This document shows, piece by piece, positions 39,693-48,412 of a stretch of DNA of 64,000 nt. The DNA is taken from positions 2,108,001 to 2,172,000 of the forward strand of contig CAVXFH010000002.1 in NCBI GenBank assembly GCA_963761035.1. Reading direction: 5' to 3'. The translations under genes were made by a program, and so were the position numbers. The stretch's first letter is position 1; each line of letters opens with the position of its first letter. The notes beneath the pieces are model-generated. The model was not told the DNA's origin. It ran no database searches and saw only the letters and a list, made by a program, of their open reading frames with translations. This DNA is from JARRQJ01 sp963761035. Its GTDB lineage: Bacteria > Pseudomonadota > Gammaproteobacteria > DRLM01.

Positions 39693-40732
39693 GACGCGCC
39701 GGCATTTGGCTGATCCTGCTCAGTCTCACATTGAGTCTCGCGGTGCCGCTTGCTTATGGCGGCATCGACGGTCTCAGCGCCTTGCGGGATCTGCCCGCGG
39801 CGGATTTCGCCCTACTGCTGGGCATGGCCATGCTGGGGTGGTTGTGCAACGCTGCGCGGCTGCACTTGCTGGCGCGCAATCTGCGCGTCTATCTCGGCGC
39901 AAAGACGGTGGTCTCCACGATCATTGCCTGTGAATTCGCCGCCGTCGCTACCCCGCTCGGCAGTGGCAGCCTGCCCATGCATATTCTATTATTATCGCGG
40001 CAGGGTATAAGCGCGGGTCGCACCCTGGGTATCATGGCGATGGACCGCATCATGGATTTGATTTTCTTTGCGACAGCCCTGCCGCTGGCCCTCGCCATCT
40101 ATGTCTTCCATTCGGGGCAAACCGATTTTCTTCATTGGGGGGTTACCGCCATAATTCTTTTGACGGTGGGACTGGCCATTGTCTACGTATCAATACGACA
40201 CCACCGCCCCGTGGTGAACGCAATCGGATATGGATTATGGCGCATCCCTTTGTTCAAGAAAAAGCGTCTGCGCATCGTCCGCTGGTTCGTCCACTTCAAT
40301 AACAGCATGCGCATGTTATTCACTATGGGACCTGCCTCTCTGGCGCTGCTCTATGCGCTATGTGTCGGCCATTGGCTGATCCGCTACAGCATCCTGCCCT
40401 TGCTGCTGTGGTTTACCGGCCATCCCACCCCCTGGAGCTATTTATTCGTCGCGCAAGGATTAGCGCTGTTCTCCGGTCAGCTCAGCATGCTGCCCGGCGG
40501 GGGAGGCGGAGTGGAACTCGCGCTGGGCCTGCTGCTGAGTCCCTATCTCAACCTCGCTGCCACCGCCGCCGCTCTGCTGGAGTGGCGCTTCATTACCTTT
40601 CACTGGTCTTTGCTGATCGGGACGCCGGTGTTCTTGTTTCTCATGGGCCGGAGGCCGGGCAGCCATAAAGCCGGGTCAAACGCGCAAACATTGGATACAG
40701 ACGCACAACCATCGATGGATCAGTTGGCGTAA
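39689..40732 (+). CDS. LPG synthase TM-domain family (UPF0104) membrane protein
   Basis: 347-residue polytopic protein with about eight membrane segments. It resembles the flippase-like TM part of lysylphosphatidylglycerol synthase, as seen in ARLHLLARNLRVYLGAKTVVSTIIACEFAAVATPLGSG. There is no soluble aminoacyl-transferase domain. It may move a lipid made by the neighbouring glycosyltransferase. ATG 39689 overlaps the previous stop. Its last 60 residues (EWRFITFHWSLLIGTPVF) recur as a remnant at 55651-55845 on the other strand, so a second copy of this gene once existed. Confidence 0.83.
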   Translation: MRRAGIWLILLSLTLSLAVPLAYGGIDGLSALRDLPAADFALLLGMAMLGWLCNAARLHLLARNLRVYLGAKTVVSTIIACEFAAVATPLGSGSLPMHILLLSRQGISAGRTLGIMAMDRIMDLIFFATALPLALAIYVFHSGQTDFLHWGVTAIILLTVGLAIVYVSIRHHRPVVNAIGYGLWRIPLFKKKRLRIVRWFVHFNNSMRMLFTMGPASLALLYALCVGHWLIRYSILPLLLWFTGHPTPWSYLFVAQGLALFSGQLSMLPGGGGGVELALGLLLSPYLNLAATAAALLEWRFITFHWSLLIGTPVFLFLMGRRPGSHKAGSNAQTLDTDAQPSMDQLA

Positions 40733-40974
40733 TGCGGTACAACGACATAGACCATATGGGTTACGAAGAAGACCTTGCCTCTGACGCTCCCAACAACGAT
40801 GGCTCCACAATCGTTAACGATAAGTAAATTCAAAAGGATGTCATTCTCGACATTGGTACCAAACTAACGCGATACGTCGCGATGTGGTAGAAACCTTGGT
40901 GTAACGCGAACGTTGGCGCCCAACCAACGAGGAAAAAATTGGATCGCGCGAACGGCTGTGCCCGCGACTTAGCT

Positions 40975-41119
40975 CAGATTGACCCTCTAATTGCATTATG
41001 ACTTGACCCGACCAGTTGGACTTAATCCAACAGAGCACAAGGCCTGTTTTTATCTGTAATGGATCTATCTTAACTGCAAATTATCAAACAAGCTGGGTCA
41101 ACCAATTGTGCAAAATAAC
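40975..41119 (+). repeat. ~150 bp repeat, copy R3
   Basis: Copy nearly identical to R1 over cagattgaccctctaattgc and the cacaaggcctgtttttatctgtaatgg region. It lacks the outermost TGTTGATTTG. With R4 in inverted orientation it bounds a cassette of about 0.9 kb. Confidence 0.85.
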
Positions 41120-41409
41120 AACGATGTAATTGTAAGTCTTTGATTAGATGGCGCGCCCACGCTGATGAATCTGGTCACTGGGCTGAGTGTCTTTCCCTCA
41201 AATTACAGCTAAAAAGGCAACATCCGACCTTCTGCGTCCTCTCAGACAATATCAGTAGAACAGAAGCTCCTGGAGATTACTCAGATCGAATATTTTTTCG
41301 GCAAGTCCTTGTATATCTATATTTCATTACTACAATTAAGTAAATAAGCGGCACTGTTCCGTCTGCCGTTTTAAAGTTCGTTAAGCTAATCCAAACATCA
41401 AAGGAGTAC

Positions 41410-41520
41410 ATGGCTATGCAATCGGAAATCCCCGAAAGTACTGCCAGTTATTTGGCTACTGCCGCAGTGATCGTGATGGTCCTATTTGCTGTTTATTCCA
41501 TGGCTAAGGTATGGGTCTGA
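41410..41520 (+). CDS. Small single-pass membrane protein
   Basis: 36 residues: MAMQSEIPESTASYLATAA, then a hydrophobic helix VIVMVLFAVYSMAKVWV. A perfect AAGGAG at 41401-41406 precedes the ATG by three bases (and a second in-frame ATG by nine). A G+C-rich hairpin follows (41562-41584: CACCCCGGC paired with GCCGGGGTG). I know no family for it. It lies alone between the inverted repeats R3 and R4, so it may be the only cargo of that unit. Confidence 0.55.
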   Translation: MAMQSEIPESTASYLATAAVIVMVLFAVYSMAKVWV

Positions 41521-41561
41521 TTACTCCAAACCAGAACTAAGGAGAACTATCATTTCCTCTC

Positions 41562-41584
41562 CACCCCGGCCCTTAGCCGGGGTG
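41562..41584 (+). terminator. Hairpin after the small membrane-protein gene
   Basis: A nine-base-pair perfect stem with a CCTTA loop, 42 bases after the small gene. No T run follows (ttggaag), so it is either a factor-dependent terminator or a 3' stabilising hairpin. Confidence 0.45.
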
Positions 41585-41744
41585 TTGGAAGAGCAATTAC
41601 GCTTCTTTCCACCCTTGATCGTCCCTCAGCCTACTTACGTTTTGACCATATTTCGTAGTTATTTTTAGCAAATGCTGAAGAATTTTTATGTCACCACCCA
41701 CCAACTCATATCAGCGGGATAGGAAGAAGCACTTGATCTGCTTT

Positions 41745-41893
41745 TTAATTTTCACAAAAAGTTGACCCAGTTTGCTTTAGATTTTGCATTTATGATAGTC
41801 CCATAGCAGGCCTTGTCCTCTGTTGGATTACGTCCAACTGGTCGGGTCAAGTCATAATGCAATTAGAGGGTCAATCTGGCGTGCAAATCAACA
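41745..41893 (-). repeat. ~150 bp repeat, copy R4 (inverted)
   Basis: Reverse-orientation copy. On the minus strand it begins TGTTGATTTGCACGCC, then the shared attgaccctctaattgcatt core, and ends ctgggtcaac. It faces R3 across about 620 bases. Confidence 0.85.
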
Positions 41894-42045
41894 CCTATTT
41901 ATGTATACGAATATTTTCGCTAGACGCTTATGGGGCGATGGCAACAAGTTTCCCGGAATGATTAGGAAGTCGCGGATATAATCTGGCTGGTAATGGTGTT
42001 GGTAATTTACACGGCGATTAAGAGCAATTATCAGGGTGTACAGGT

Positions 42046-42953
42046 ATGAGCGCGCCGCGAAGGATACGCTTGGGTCTCGCGTTAGGCGGGGGTTCCGCCC
42101 GTGGCTGGGCCCATGTGGGAGTCATCCGCGCGCTGGAACAGGTCGGCATCCGCCCGGATTAATTTGTGGGACATCCGTCGGATCGCTGGTGGGCGCCGCC
42201 TATGCTGCCGGCGAGTTGGATCGTTTCGAGCAGTGGCTACTCGGGATGCAGATGAAGGACGTGATCGGGTTCATGGACGTAAGCCTCGGCGGCGGAATGC
42301 TCAAGGGTGAGCGGGTGATGGAGTTTTTTCGGCACAACTTTGTGGATCGTCCCATCGAGGCATTGGACATCCCATTCGCAGCGGTTGCCACGAACCTGCA
42401 TACCGGCTCTGAAGTGTGGCTGCGCGACGGCTCGACGGTCGAGGCGGTGCGCGCGTCAATCGCTCTACCCGCCTTGTTCACGCCGATGTTGCGCGACGGC
42501 ATGACGCTTGTAGACGGCGGACTCGTCAATCCTGTACCGGTATCGTTGGCACGCGCGATGGGGGCGGATGTTGTGATCGCGGTCGATCTAAACTCCGACA
42601 AGATTGGCCGTTACATGGCCGACACTCCTCAGGTCGATACGCCGAGTAGTGCTATCGGCGAATGGATACGTAAGCTACAAGAGAATCTGGGCGGGCTACT
42701 CCCCGCGCATTCACCGGGCGAACACAGGTTGCCATCGATGCACGAAGTGTTTTTATCCAGCATCGATATCATGCAGGTGCGGATCACGCGCAGCCGCATG
42801 GCGGGCGATCCACCTGACATCACTGTGTCACCGCGCCTGTCCCACTTCCACCTTTTCGACTTTCATCGAGCCAAGGAGGCCATAGAGGAAGGGAAACACG
42901 CGGTGGAAGTAATTCTTCACAATCTTCGTGCGCTTAGTGATCATCCATTATGA
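42046..42953 (+). pseudogene. RssA-like patatin phospholipase, frameshifted
   Basis: From ATG 42046 the protein reads MSAPRRIRLGLALGGGSARGWAHVGVIRALEQVGIRPD and hits a TAA near 42160. The next frame continues LICGTSVGSLVGAAYAAGEL, containing the GTSVG nucleophile motif (GxSxG). Then come the DGG dyad in LVDGGLVNPVPVSLARAMGADVVIAVDLNSD and a C-terminal SMHEVFLSSIDIMQ. One missing T in ggattaatt restores a full-length patatin of about 302 residues. It is a second island patatin, distinct from the one at 31329. Confidence 0.82.
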
Positions 42954-43105
42954 ATACGACGGCATTGAACGAATGGTTGGCCGGAAGTCTCGCGAAGTCC
43001 GCCAAGATGTTGTTATATTTTTCAGGTTAGTACAAAAAGCCGGGAACGCTTCAATAAGCAGATAGCTCTCTATGCAACTGTTTAATAACTGGTCAGGCCA
43101 ACCTG

Positions 43106-44188
43106 CTACAGCCAGTCCACCAACAGAATACCGACACCGACAGTGTTTTGTCTCCAGTTGTAGTCGATCAAGGTTTCGCTGTAACCGCTGGTCGCATTTA
43201 CATATCCCTTGATTCGTCCCTTGATCGGAAAGTCCCAAGTCGCCTGCAACCCATAATGGCCGCCGTTTAACCGACCGAGGATTGAAAACTCCTGCTGACC
43301 CCATTTATAGATTCCCGTGACATCACCATAACCCTCGTAACGGACTATGTCGTGGTTGTCATCGTCGGAGCTTGGCTCATGAATTCGAATCCATGGGCGC
43401 ACATACAGGGCAAAGTCCCCCCGTTCAAAACCGAACTGGGCATAGACGCGATTCCAGGAGCGCGACGCTGGATCGCCATTGCCATTGGACTGATGCCACA
43501 GGCCCACGTTAATGAAACGACCGGTAAGACCGACCAGATCGTAGTGCGTGGAAAACGTCACGAAGATTTGCGGGTTAAAATCGGTTTCGCGAAAGAGATT
43601 GGAAGTACTTAGCTTGCCCACCGTGGTATTTACTTTCCTGCTGTTGTACGCCTGCCAATGGCTTTGCTGAGTGTAGGCAAACCACAAATCCGCATGGCTC
43701 CCAAAGAGATTCTCTGCCGCCTTGACTTTCATACTCAACTGAAACTCGATCTCGGTATTTTCGAGCGGTACGGAGAAAGGCGCCGAGTGCGAAGGTGACT
43801 GGGGTGAATCATTCGGGTGGTCGCTGTAGCGCGCGGGCAGGAAAAACATCGGTTCATACGGGCGTATCAGCCACGTTCCCTGCTTGGTCTCGGGCTCGAG
43901 TTCCCAGCGTGCGGAGAGCGGGGTCGGCGGGATACCGCCCGGTGTCGCCTCAGTGGTGTGAGGTGCGCCGAGCTGTTCTAACGGCTCTGTGTTTGTCTTG
44001 TTTGCATTTCGTCTGGCGAGAGCATCATAGCATTGGAGCCGTTCGTGATCGTCGGCGATTGCTGCGCACTTTGCTTCATCCACAGGCTCGGCGGCAAGAA
44101 CGGTGCGGCCAATCGCAAACAAGCAGGTGACAAGTAAGAGACTTATAAATCTTGGCCACGTGAAGGTTCGGCTAGACTTCATACACAT
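43106..44188 (-). CDS. pldA: Outer-membrane phospholipase A (OMPLA)
   Basis: 360-residue outer-membrane beta-barrel lipase. A signal peptide (about 3-28) is followed by a Cys pair in KCAAIADDHERLQCYDALA, then the barrel. The catalytic region GLWHQSNGNGDPASRSWNR contains the His and Ser of the HxSNG motif. Strands alternate to the C terminus, which ends in an aromatic-leucine (VDWL) pattern typical of barrels. The start at 44188 has GGGAG nine bases upstream. It lies downstream of the emrB-like gene on the same strand, 76 bases apart. Confidence 0.9.
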   Translation of the reverse strand: MCMKSSRTFTWPRFISLLLVTCLFAIGRTVLAAEPVDEAKCAAIADDHERLQCYDALARRNANKTNTEPLEQLGAPHTTEATPGGIPPTPLSARWELEPETKQGTWLIRPYEPMFFLPARYSDHPNDSPQSPSHSAPFSVPLENTEIEFQLSMKVKAAENLFGSHADLWFAYTQQSHWQAYNSRKVNTTVGKLSTSNLFRETDFNPQIFVTFSTHYDLVGLTGRFINVGLWHQSNGNGDPASRSWNRVYAQFGFERGDFALYVRPWIRIHEPSSDDDNHDIVRYEGYGDVTGIYKWGQQEFSILGRLNGGHYGLQATWDFPIKGRIKGYVNATSGYSETLIDYNWRQNTVGVGILLVDWL

Positions 44189-44264
44189 GTCTATACTCCC
44201 TGGTTTCCCGCTTCGGAAGCCGCGGCGCTCAGCCTCATGAGGAGGATATTCTTCATTCTCGCTC

Positions 44265-45809
44265 TTAGTGTCCGATTGCAGCCGCGTCCACCGTGCGGGT
44301 TGCCTTCGGTGCCAGAACAATCGCAAAGGAAGAGATGAAGAAGACGATAGCGATGACGACCATCAGCCCGTTGGTTGACAACAGCAGGCTCTGGCCCGTC
44401 ACCATGTTATTCAACATTTCGCGTGCCAGTTCTCCAACTTTCCCCGGTGCGCCGGCGATCATGGCGGCGGCCTGACTTGGGTCGACGATACTGGCCAGCT
44501 GGTCGTGGGCGATGTAGCTGCGATCCTGCCAAGCCGTCGTGACCAGGGAGGTGGCGAAGGCGCCGGAAATCGTGCGTACGAAATTCATCAGTCCGGCTGC
44601 CGACGCCGTTTCTTCTTCAGGCACCGAACCCATGGCCAACCCAGTGAGAGGGACGTAGTACATGGGCATACCGATCCCCATGAAGAACAGAGGGATGACG
44701 ATCGTCCAGTAGTCCATATCCGCAGTCGCCACCGACCGCCAGAGGGAGTCGGCTCCCAACCAGAAGCAACCGAAGAAGATCAGCCAGCGGGGATCGAACC
44801 GATTCGCAAGTTTAGCCGCAATCGGCGAAAATACCACTGAGAGAAGTCCGCCCCAGGCTACAACGAGACCCGCCCAAGTGGTGGTGTAGCCCAAGTTGTA
44901 CTGGAGCCAGAGCGGGGTCAGCACGTTGAGGCCGAAGAAGGAGCCGAAGGCGAGCGCGAGCACGAACATGCTGGCGGTGAAGCCGCGATGGCGGAAGACG
45001 CGCAGATCGACGATCGGGTACTTCTCGGTCAGCTCCCAGATCAGAAAGGCGGCGAAGCCGATGGCGGCGACGACCGCCAGGACGCGGATTTCGTTTGATG
45101 AGAACCAATCGAGATCCTTGCCTTCGTCGAGCATAAGTTGCAGGGCGGCCACCCAAACTATCAGCAGGAGAAAGCCGACCTTGTCGACCGGCATCTTGAT
45201 GAGCGGTTCTTCGTAGCGCTTGAGCAGGCCCCAGGCAATCGCGCCGAAGGCTAGCGACATGGGCACATTAATGAAATACACCCACGGCCAACTGTAGTTG
45301 TCGCAGATCCACCCGCCCAGCACTGGGCCGGCCACGGGCGCCAGCAAGGTAGTCATCGCCCAAAGCCCCATTGCTTGCATAGACTGTTCTTTAGGAAAAA
45401 TGCGCAAGAGCAAGGTCTGGGACAGCGCCAGCAATGGGCCCCCAGCCATGCCTTGGATCACGCGCATGCCGAGCAGCATGGCAAGCGAACTGGACATGCC
45501 GCACAGCAGTGAGGCGGTACCAAATGTCACTACAGAAAGGGAGAACACCCTTACCGCGCCGAAGCGACCCGACAACCAGCCAGTCAGTGGAACGGTGATG
45601 GCCTCCGCCACCGCGTAGGCCGTGATTATCCAAGTGCCTTGGCTGGAGGCGGCGCCAAGCGCCCCGGCCATGTTCGGTACAGTTACATTGGCGATCGTCA
45701 TGTTAAGGACGGCGAGAAAATTCGCCAGCGCCAGGACGATGGCCCCCACCCACAGCATGGCGCCCTGCAGAGGGGGCGCTTCCTTATGATCGATTGCGAC
45801 TGTTGACAT
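44265..45809 (-). CDS. emrB: EmrB/QacA family MFS drug exporter (DHA2)
   Basis: 514-residue inner-membrane proton-driven exporter with 14 predicted helices. It has the DHA2 motifs NMTIANVTVPNMAGALG, GWLSGRFGAVRVF and RVIQGMAGGPLLALSQTLL near the N terminus, and WGGLLSVVFSPIAAKLANRF in the second half. AAGGAG sits six bases before the ATG at 45809. With the upstream emrA-like adaptor and the outer-membrane factor it makes a complete tripartite pump. Confidence 0.93.
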   Translation of the reverse strand: MSTVAIDHKEAPPLQGAMLWVGAIVLALANFLAVLNMTIANVTVPNMAGALGAASSQGTWIITAYAVAEAITVPLTGWLSGRFGAVRVFSLSVVTFGTASLLCGMSSSLAMLLGMRVIQGMAGGPLLALSQTLLLRIFPKEQSMQAMGLWAMTTLLAPVAGPVLGGWICDNYSWPWVYFINVPMSLAFGAIAWGLLKRYEEPLIKMPVDKVGFLLLIVWVAALQLMLDEGKDLDWFSSNEIRVLAVVAAIGFAAFLIWELTEKYPIVDLRVFRHRGFTASMFVLALAFGSFFGLNVLTPLWLQYNLGYTTTWAGLVVAWGGLLSVVFSPIAAKLANRFDPRWLIFFGCFWLGADSLWRSVATADMDYWTIVIPLFFMGIGMPMYYVPLTGLAMGSVPEEETASAAGLMNFVRTISGAFATSLVTTAWQDRSYIAHDQLASIVDPSQAAAMIAGAPGKVGELAREMLNNMVTGQSLLLSTNGLMVVIAIVFFISSFAIVLAPKATRTVDAAAIGH

Positions 45810-45822
45810 GGTGTTCTCCTTT

Positions 45823-46800
45823 TCAGGACTGGCTGCGGAGGTCGACGGTGGCCGTCATCGACAGCCCGACCCGCAACGGATGGGCCTGTAGTTCAGCCGG
45901 GTCAAGGTTAATGCGCACCGGCAAACGTTGTACGACCTTGATCCAGTTGCCGGTGGCGTTCTGTGCCGGAATCAGAGCGAAGGCCGCGCCCGTACCGCCG
46001 TCGAGTCCGTCGACGACACCGTGGTAGACGACCTTGCTGCCGTAGAGGTCGCTCGCCAATTCGACCTTCTGGCCAGGCCGCACGTCCTTGAGTTGCACTT
46101 CCTTGAAATTGGCATCAACGTACATGTCCTGAATCGGAACCACAGATAGCAAGGGCATGGACGGCAGGACGCGTTGACCCAGTTGCACCAGCCGGCGGGC
46201 AACCACGCCGTCCACCGGTGCGCGGATCACAGTCCGACCAAGGTCGACCTTGGCCTTGTCCAAGCGCGCTTGCGCCAGTGCCACGGAGGCTCGGGCCGCA
46301 AGATAAGCGGCGTCTGCCTTGTGAGCGTCGTTCTTGACGCGAGTCAGTTCATCACCCGAAACGGATCCTGAAGTGACCAGTGCCTGGCGGCGCTCGAGGT
46401 CGATGCGGGAGCGCTCCAGATCAGCGTTGGCGGCGGCAAGTTGTGCGCGGGCGCGCCCAAGGTCGGCCTCGGCCTGCCTCATCGCGAGTTTGGCGTCGGT
46501 GTCTTTGAGCACGACGAGAATGTCGCCGCGCTTCACCGCCTGGCTATCCACTACGCGGACCTGTGCCACGGTACCTTCGGTCTCCGCGCTGATGGTGGCA
46601 ACCTCGGCGGCGGTGTAAGCGTTGTCGGTCTCGACATAATGCGAGCCGACGAATGTCCAATACGCCCATGCGCCGCCGCCCGCCGCCGCGATGGCGAGGC
46701 CGAGCGCAGCGAACAGGCGGGTGCGCCGCTTGCGATGGGTGTTGAGCGTTTCGTCGATTTCCACTACGTCCAATTCAATTGTTTCGTTTAGAGAGTTCAT
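45823..46800 (-). CDS. emrA: EmrA-like membrane fusion protein (HlyD family)
   Basis: 325-residue periplasmic adaptor: N-terminal membrane helix (LFAALGLAIAAAGGGAWAYW), lipoyl/barrel-sandwich segment (AEVATISAETEGTVAQVRVVDSQAVKRGDILVVL), and a helical hairpin of about 110 residues. A second lipoyl half (ATIRAPVDGVVARRLVQLGQRV type) and a C-terminal beta-barrel follow. ATG 46800 has AAGGAG upstream; the in-frame ATG at 46890 lies inside the outer-membrane factor gene. It is 13 bases upstream of emrB. Confidence 0.93.
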   Translation of the reverse strand: MNSLNETIELDVVEIDETLNTHRKRRTRLFAALGLAIAAAGGGAWAYWTFVGSHYVETDNAYTAAEVATISAETEGTVAQVRVVDSQAVKRGDILVVLKDTDAKLAMRQAEADLGRARAQLAAANADLERSRIDLERRQALVTSGSVSGDELTRVKNDAHKADAAYLAARASVALAQARLDKAKVDLGRTVIRAPVDGVVARRLVQLGQRVLPSMPLLSVVPIQDMYVDANFKEVQLKDVRPGQKVELASDLYGSKVVYHGVVDGLDGGTGAAFALIPAQNATGNWIKVVQRLPVRINLDPAELQAHPLRVGLSMTATVDLRSQS

Positions 46801-46828
46801 GGGATGCTCCTTTGAGTTGATGATGGGT

Positions 46829-48307
46829 TTATGTGTGGCTGGCGGAAGCGACACTCTTGTCGCTGCTCTGGAAACCGCCGCCCAGGGCACGGACCAGTGC
46901 CACGTCGAGGACGAGCGCGCGGGTTTCGATATCTGCCAAGGCGCGTCGGGCGGAGATCAACGCGTCTTCGGCCGTCAGCACGTCGAGGTAGGTCGCAAGC
47001 TCCCCCTGATAGCGCCGGCTGACGATGTCGTGCGCCTCTCCGGCCGCATCGACTGCGGCACGTGAGGCGGCGAGTTCCTCATCCAGGGCTTTGCGGCTCG
47101 TTGCCGCATCCGCCACTTCGCGCAAGGCGTTGGATAAAGTTCCGTCGTAGTTAGCGACCGCCGCGTCGTACTCGGCGCGGGCACCGCGCAACTGACCTTG
47201 CAAGCGTTTCGTGTTGAAAATGGGCAGTGAGATCGCCGGACCGACGCTGCCCGTTTCGGAGCCAGCCTTGGTCAGGTTGTCGATGCCCAGCGATTGCAAG
47301 CCAACGAAGCCGAGCAGGTTCACGCTCGGGTAGAAGCCGGCCTTGTCCTCGTCGATACGCTGGGCGGCGGCTTCCGCCCGCAGCCGTGCCGCGACGATGT
47401 CGGGCCGCCGCCCGAGGAGCTCCAGGGCCAGGTTGGGCGGCAGACCGACGCTGCCAGCAAAGCGGGCGCTCGGTCGGGTGATGGCAAGGCCGCGGTCCGG
47501 TCCGGCGCCGAGCAGAGCGGCGATGGCATTGCGTTGCAGCGCGATGCGCTCGTCGATGGCCAGCAGTTCCGCTTGCGCCGATGCCTTCCGCGCCTCCATT
47601 TGACGCACGCTCGCCAGATTCTCGAGGCCGTGCTGGTACCGGTCGCGGAACAGATCAACCGTCTTGCTGCGGATGTCCAACGCCGCCTCGTCACTGTCGC
47701 GGACCTCGAACAGATGAAGCAGCTCGGCATAGGCCGAGGCCACCGAGGTGGACAGGATCAGGCGCGCCTGCGCCACCTCGGCCCGGGCCGCCCGCTGCTC
47801 TGAGAGAGCGGCCGCGAGGGCCGCCCGGTTCTTTCCCCAGAAATCCAGTTCCCAGGACAGGTTCAGCGTGGCCAGACCGTAGTCATTCCACCCCTGGGGC
47901 AGGGCAGCGCGCGGGATGAGATAGTTGTAGCTCTGCTTTTCCTCGGTTAATGAGGTGTTGCCGGTTATCTCGGGAATGCGGGCCGCCGACGCGCTTTGAA
48001 CTGCAGACCCAGCTAGCCGGAGTCGTGCCTGGGCCTGGGCAAGATCCGGCGAGTCACGCAGGGCTTCCTTGATCAGTGAATTGAATTGTGGGTCTCCGTA
48101 GGCCTCCCACCAATGATCCCCCGGCCAGAGAGCGGCCGGGGAAGAAAAGGATTTCGCGCTTTCCAGTTGCTCGATGGGCTTTAAAGCCGGCGCAGGACCG
48201 AGGGCCGGAATCTGAGCACAACCGGTGGCGGCGCTGATACCTGCGGCCAGGAATGCCCATAGCATCCTGGTGCGCCCAATGGGTAATGGCAGATGTGTCG
48301 CTTTCAT
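46829..48307 (-). CDS. NodT/OprM-type outer-membrane factor lipoprotein
   Basis: 492-residue TolC-like channel component. A lipobox lies in GISAATGC (Cys near residue 30). Two repeated helical domains follow, with WWEAYGDPQFNSLIKEALRDSPDLAQAQARL and PPNLALELLGRRPDIVAARLRAEAAAQRIDE, the NodT-family signatures. It is first in the efflux operon, directly behind the operator-promoter region shared with the divergent tetR-type gene. Confidence 0.93.
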   Translation of the reverse strand: MKATHLPLPIGRTRMLWAFLAAGISAATGCAQIPALGPAPALKPIEQLESAKSFSSPAALWPGDHWWEAYGDPQFNSLIKEALRDSPDLAQAQARLRLAGSAVQSASAARIPEITGNTSLTEEKQSYNYLIPRAALPQGWNDYGLATLNLSWELDFWGKNRAALAAALSEQRAARAEVAQARLILSTSVASAYAELLHLFEVRDSDEAALDIRSKTVDLFRDRYQHGLENLASVRQMEARKASAQAELLAIDERIALQRNAIAALLGAGPDRGLAITRPSARFAGSVGLPPNLALELLGRRPDIVAARLRAEAAAQRIDEDKAGFYPSVNLLGFVGLQSLGIDNLTKAGSETGSVGPAISLPIFNTKRLQGQLRGARAEYDAAVANYDGTLSNALREVADAATSRKALDEELAASRAAVDAAGEAHDIVSRRYQGELATYLDVLTAEDALISARRALADIETRALVLDVALVRALGGGFQSSDKSVASASHT

Positions 48308-48325
48308 TAGAATTCTCTCCTGAAT

Positions 48326-48392
48326 GTACCGTACGGTACAGTTTTATATATTGACTTTTGTTAGTTGTCAAGTACTATGTGTACCGTACGGT
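48326..48392. promoter_or_regulatory. Divergent efflux/tetR promoters with two palindromic operators
   Basis: Two copies of a palindrome, GTACCGTACGGTAC at 48326-48339 and GTACCGTACGGT at 48381-48392, lie 55 bases apart. Between them are two promoters. On the minus strand, TTGACA (48371-48366) and TATAAA (48348-48343) with a 17-base spacer drive the efflux operon. On the plus strand, TTGACT (48351-48356) and TACTAT (48373-48378) with a 16-base spacer drive the regulator. Each operator covers the probable start site of one promoter, so the TetR protein should repress both. Confidence 0.82.
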
Positions 48393-48412
48393 TTAGTTAT
48401 TAGGAGGAAGTC

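Noticed and set aside
40732..40827. 31-codon frame starting inside the stop of the LPG-synthase-like gene
   Set aside because: Acidic, no hydrophobic or conserved pattern and no ribosome site. Too little support to call a gene.
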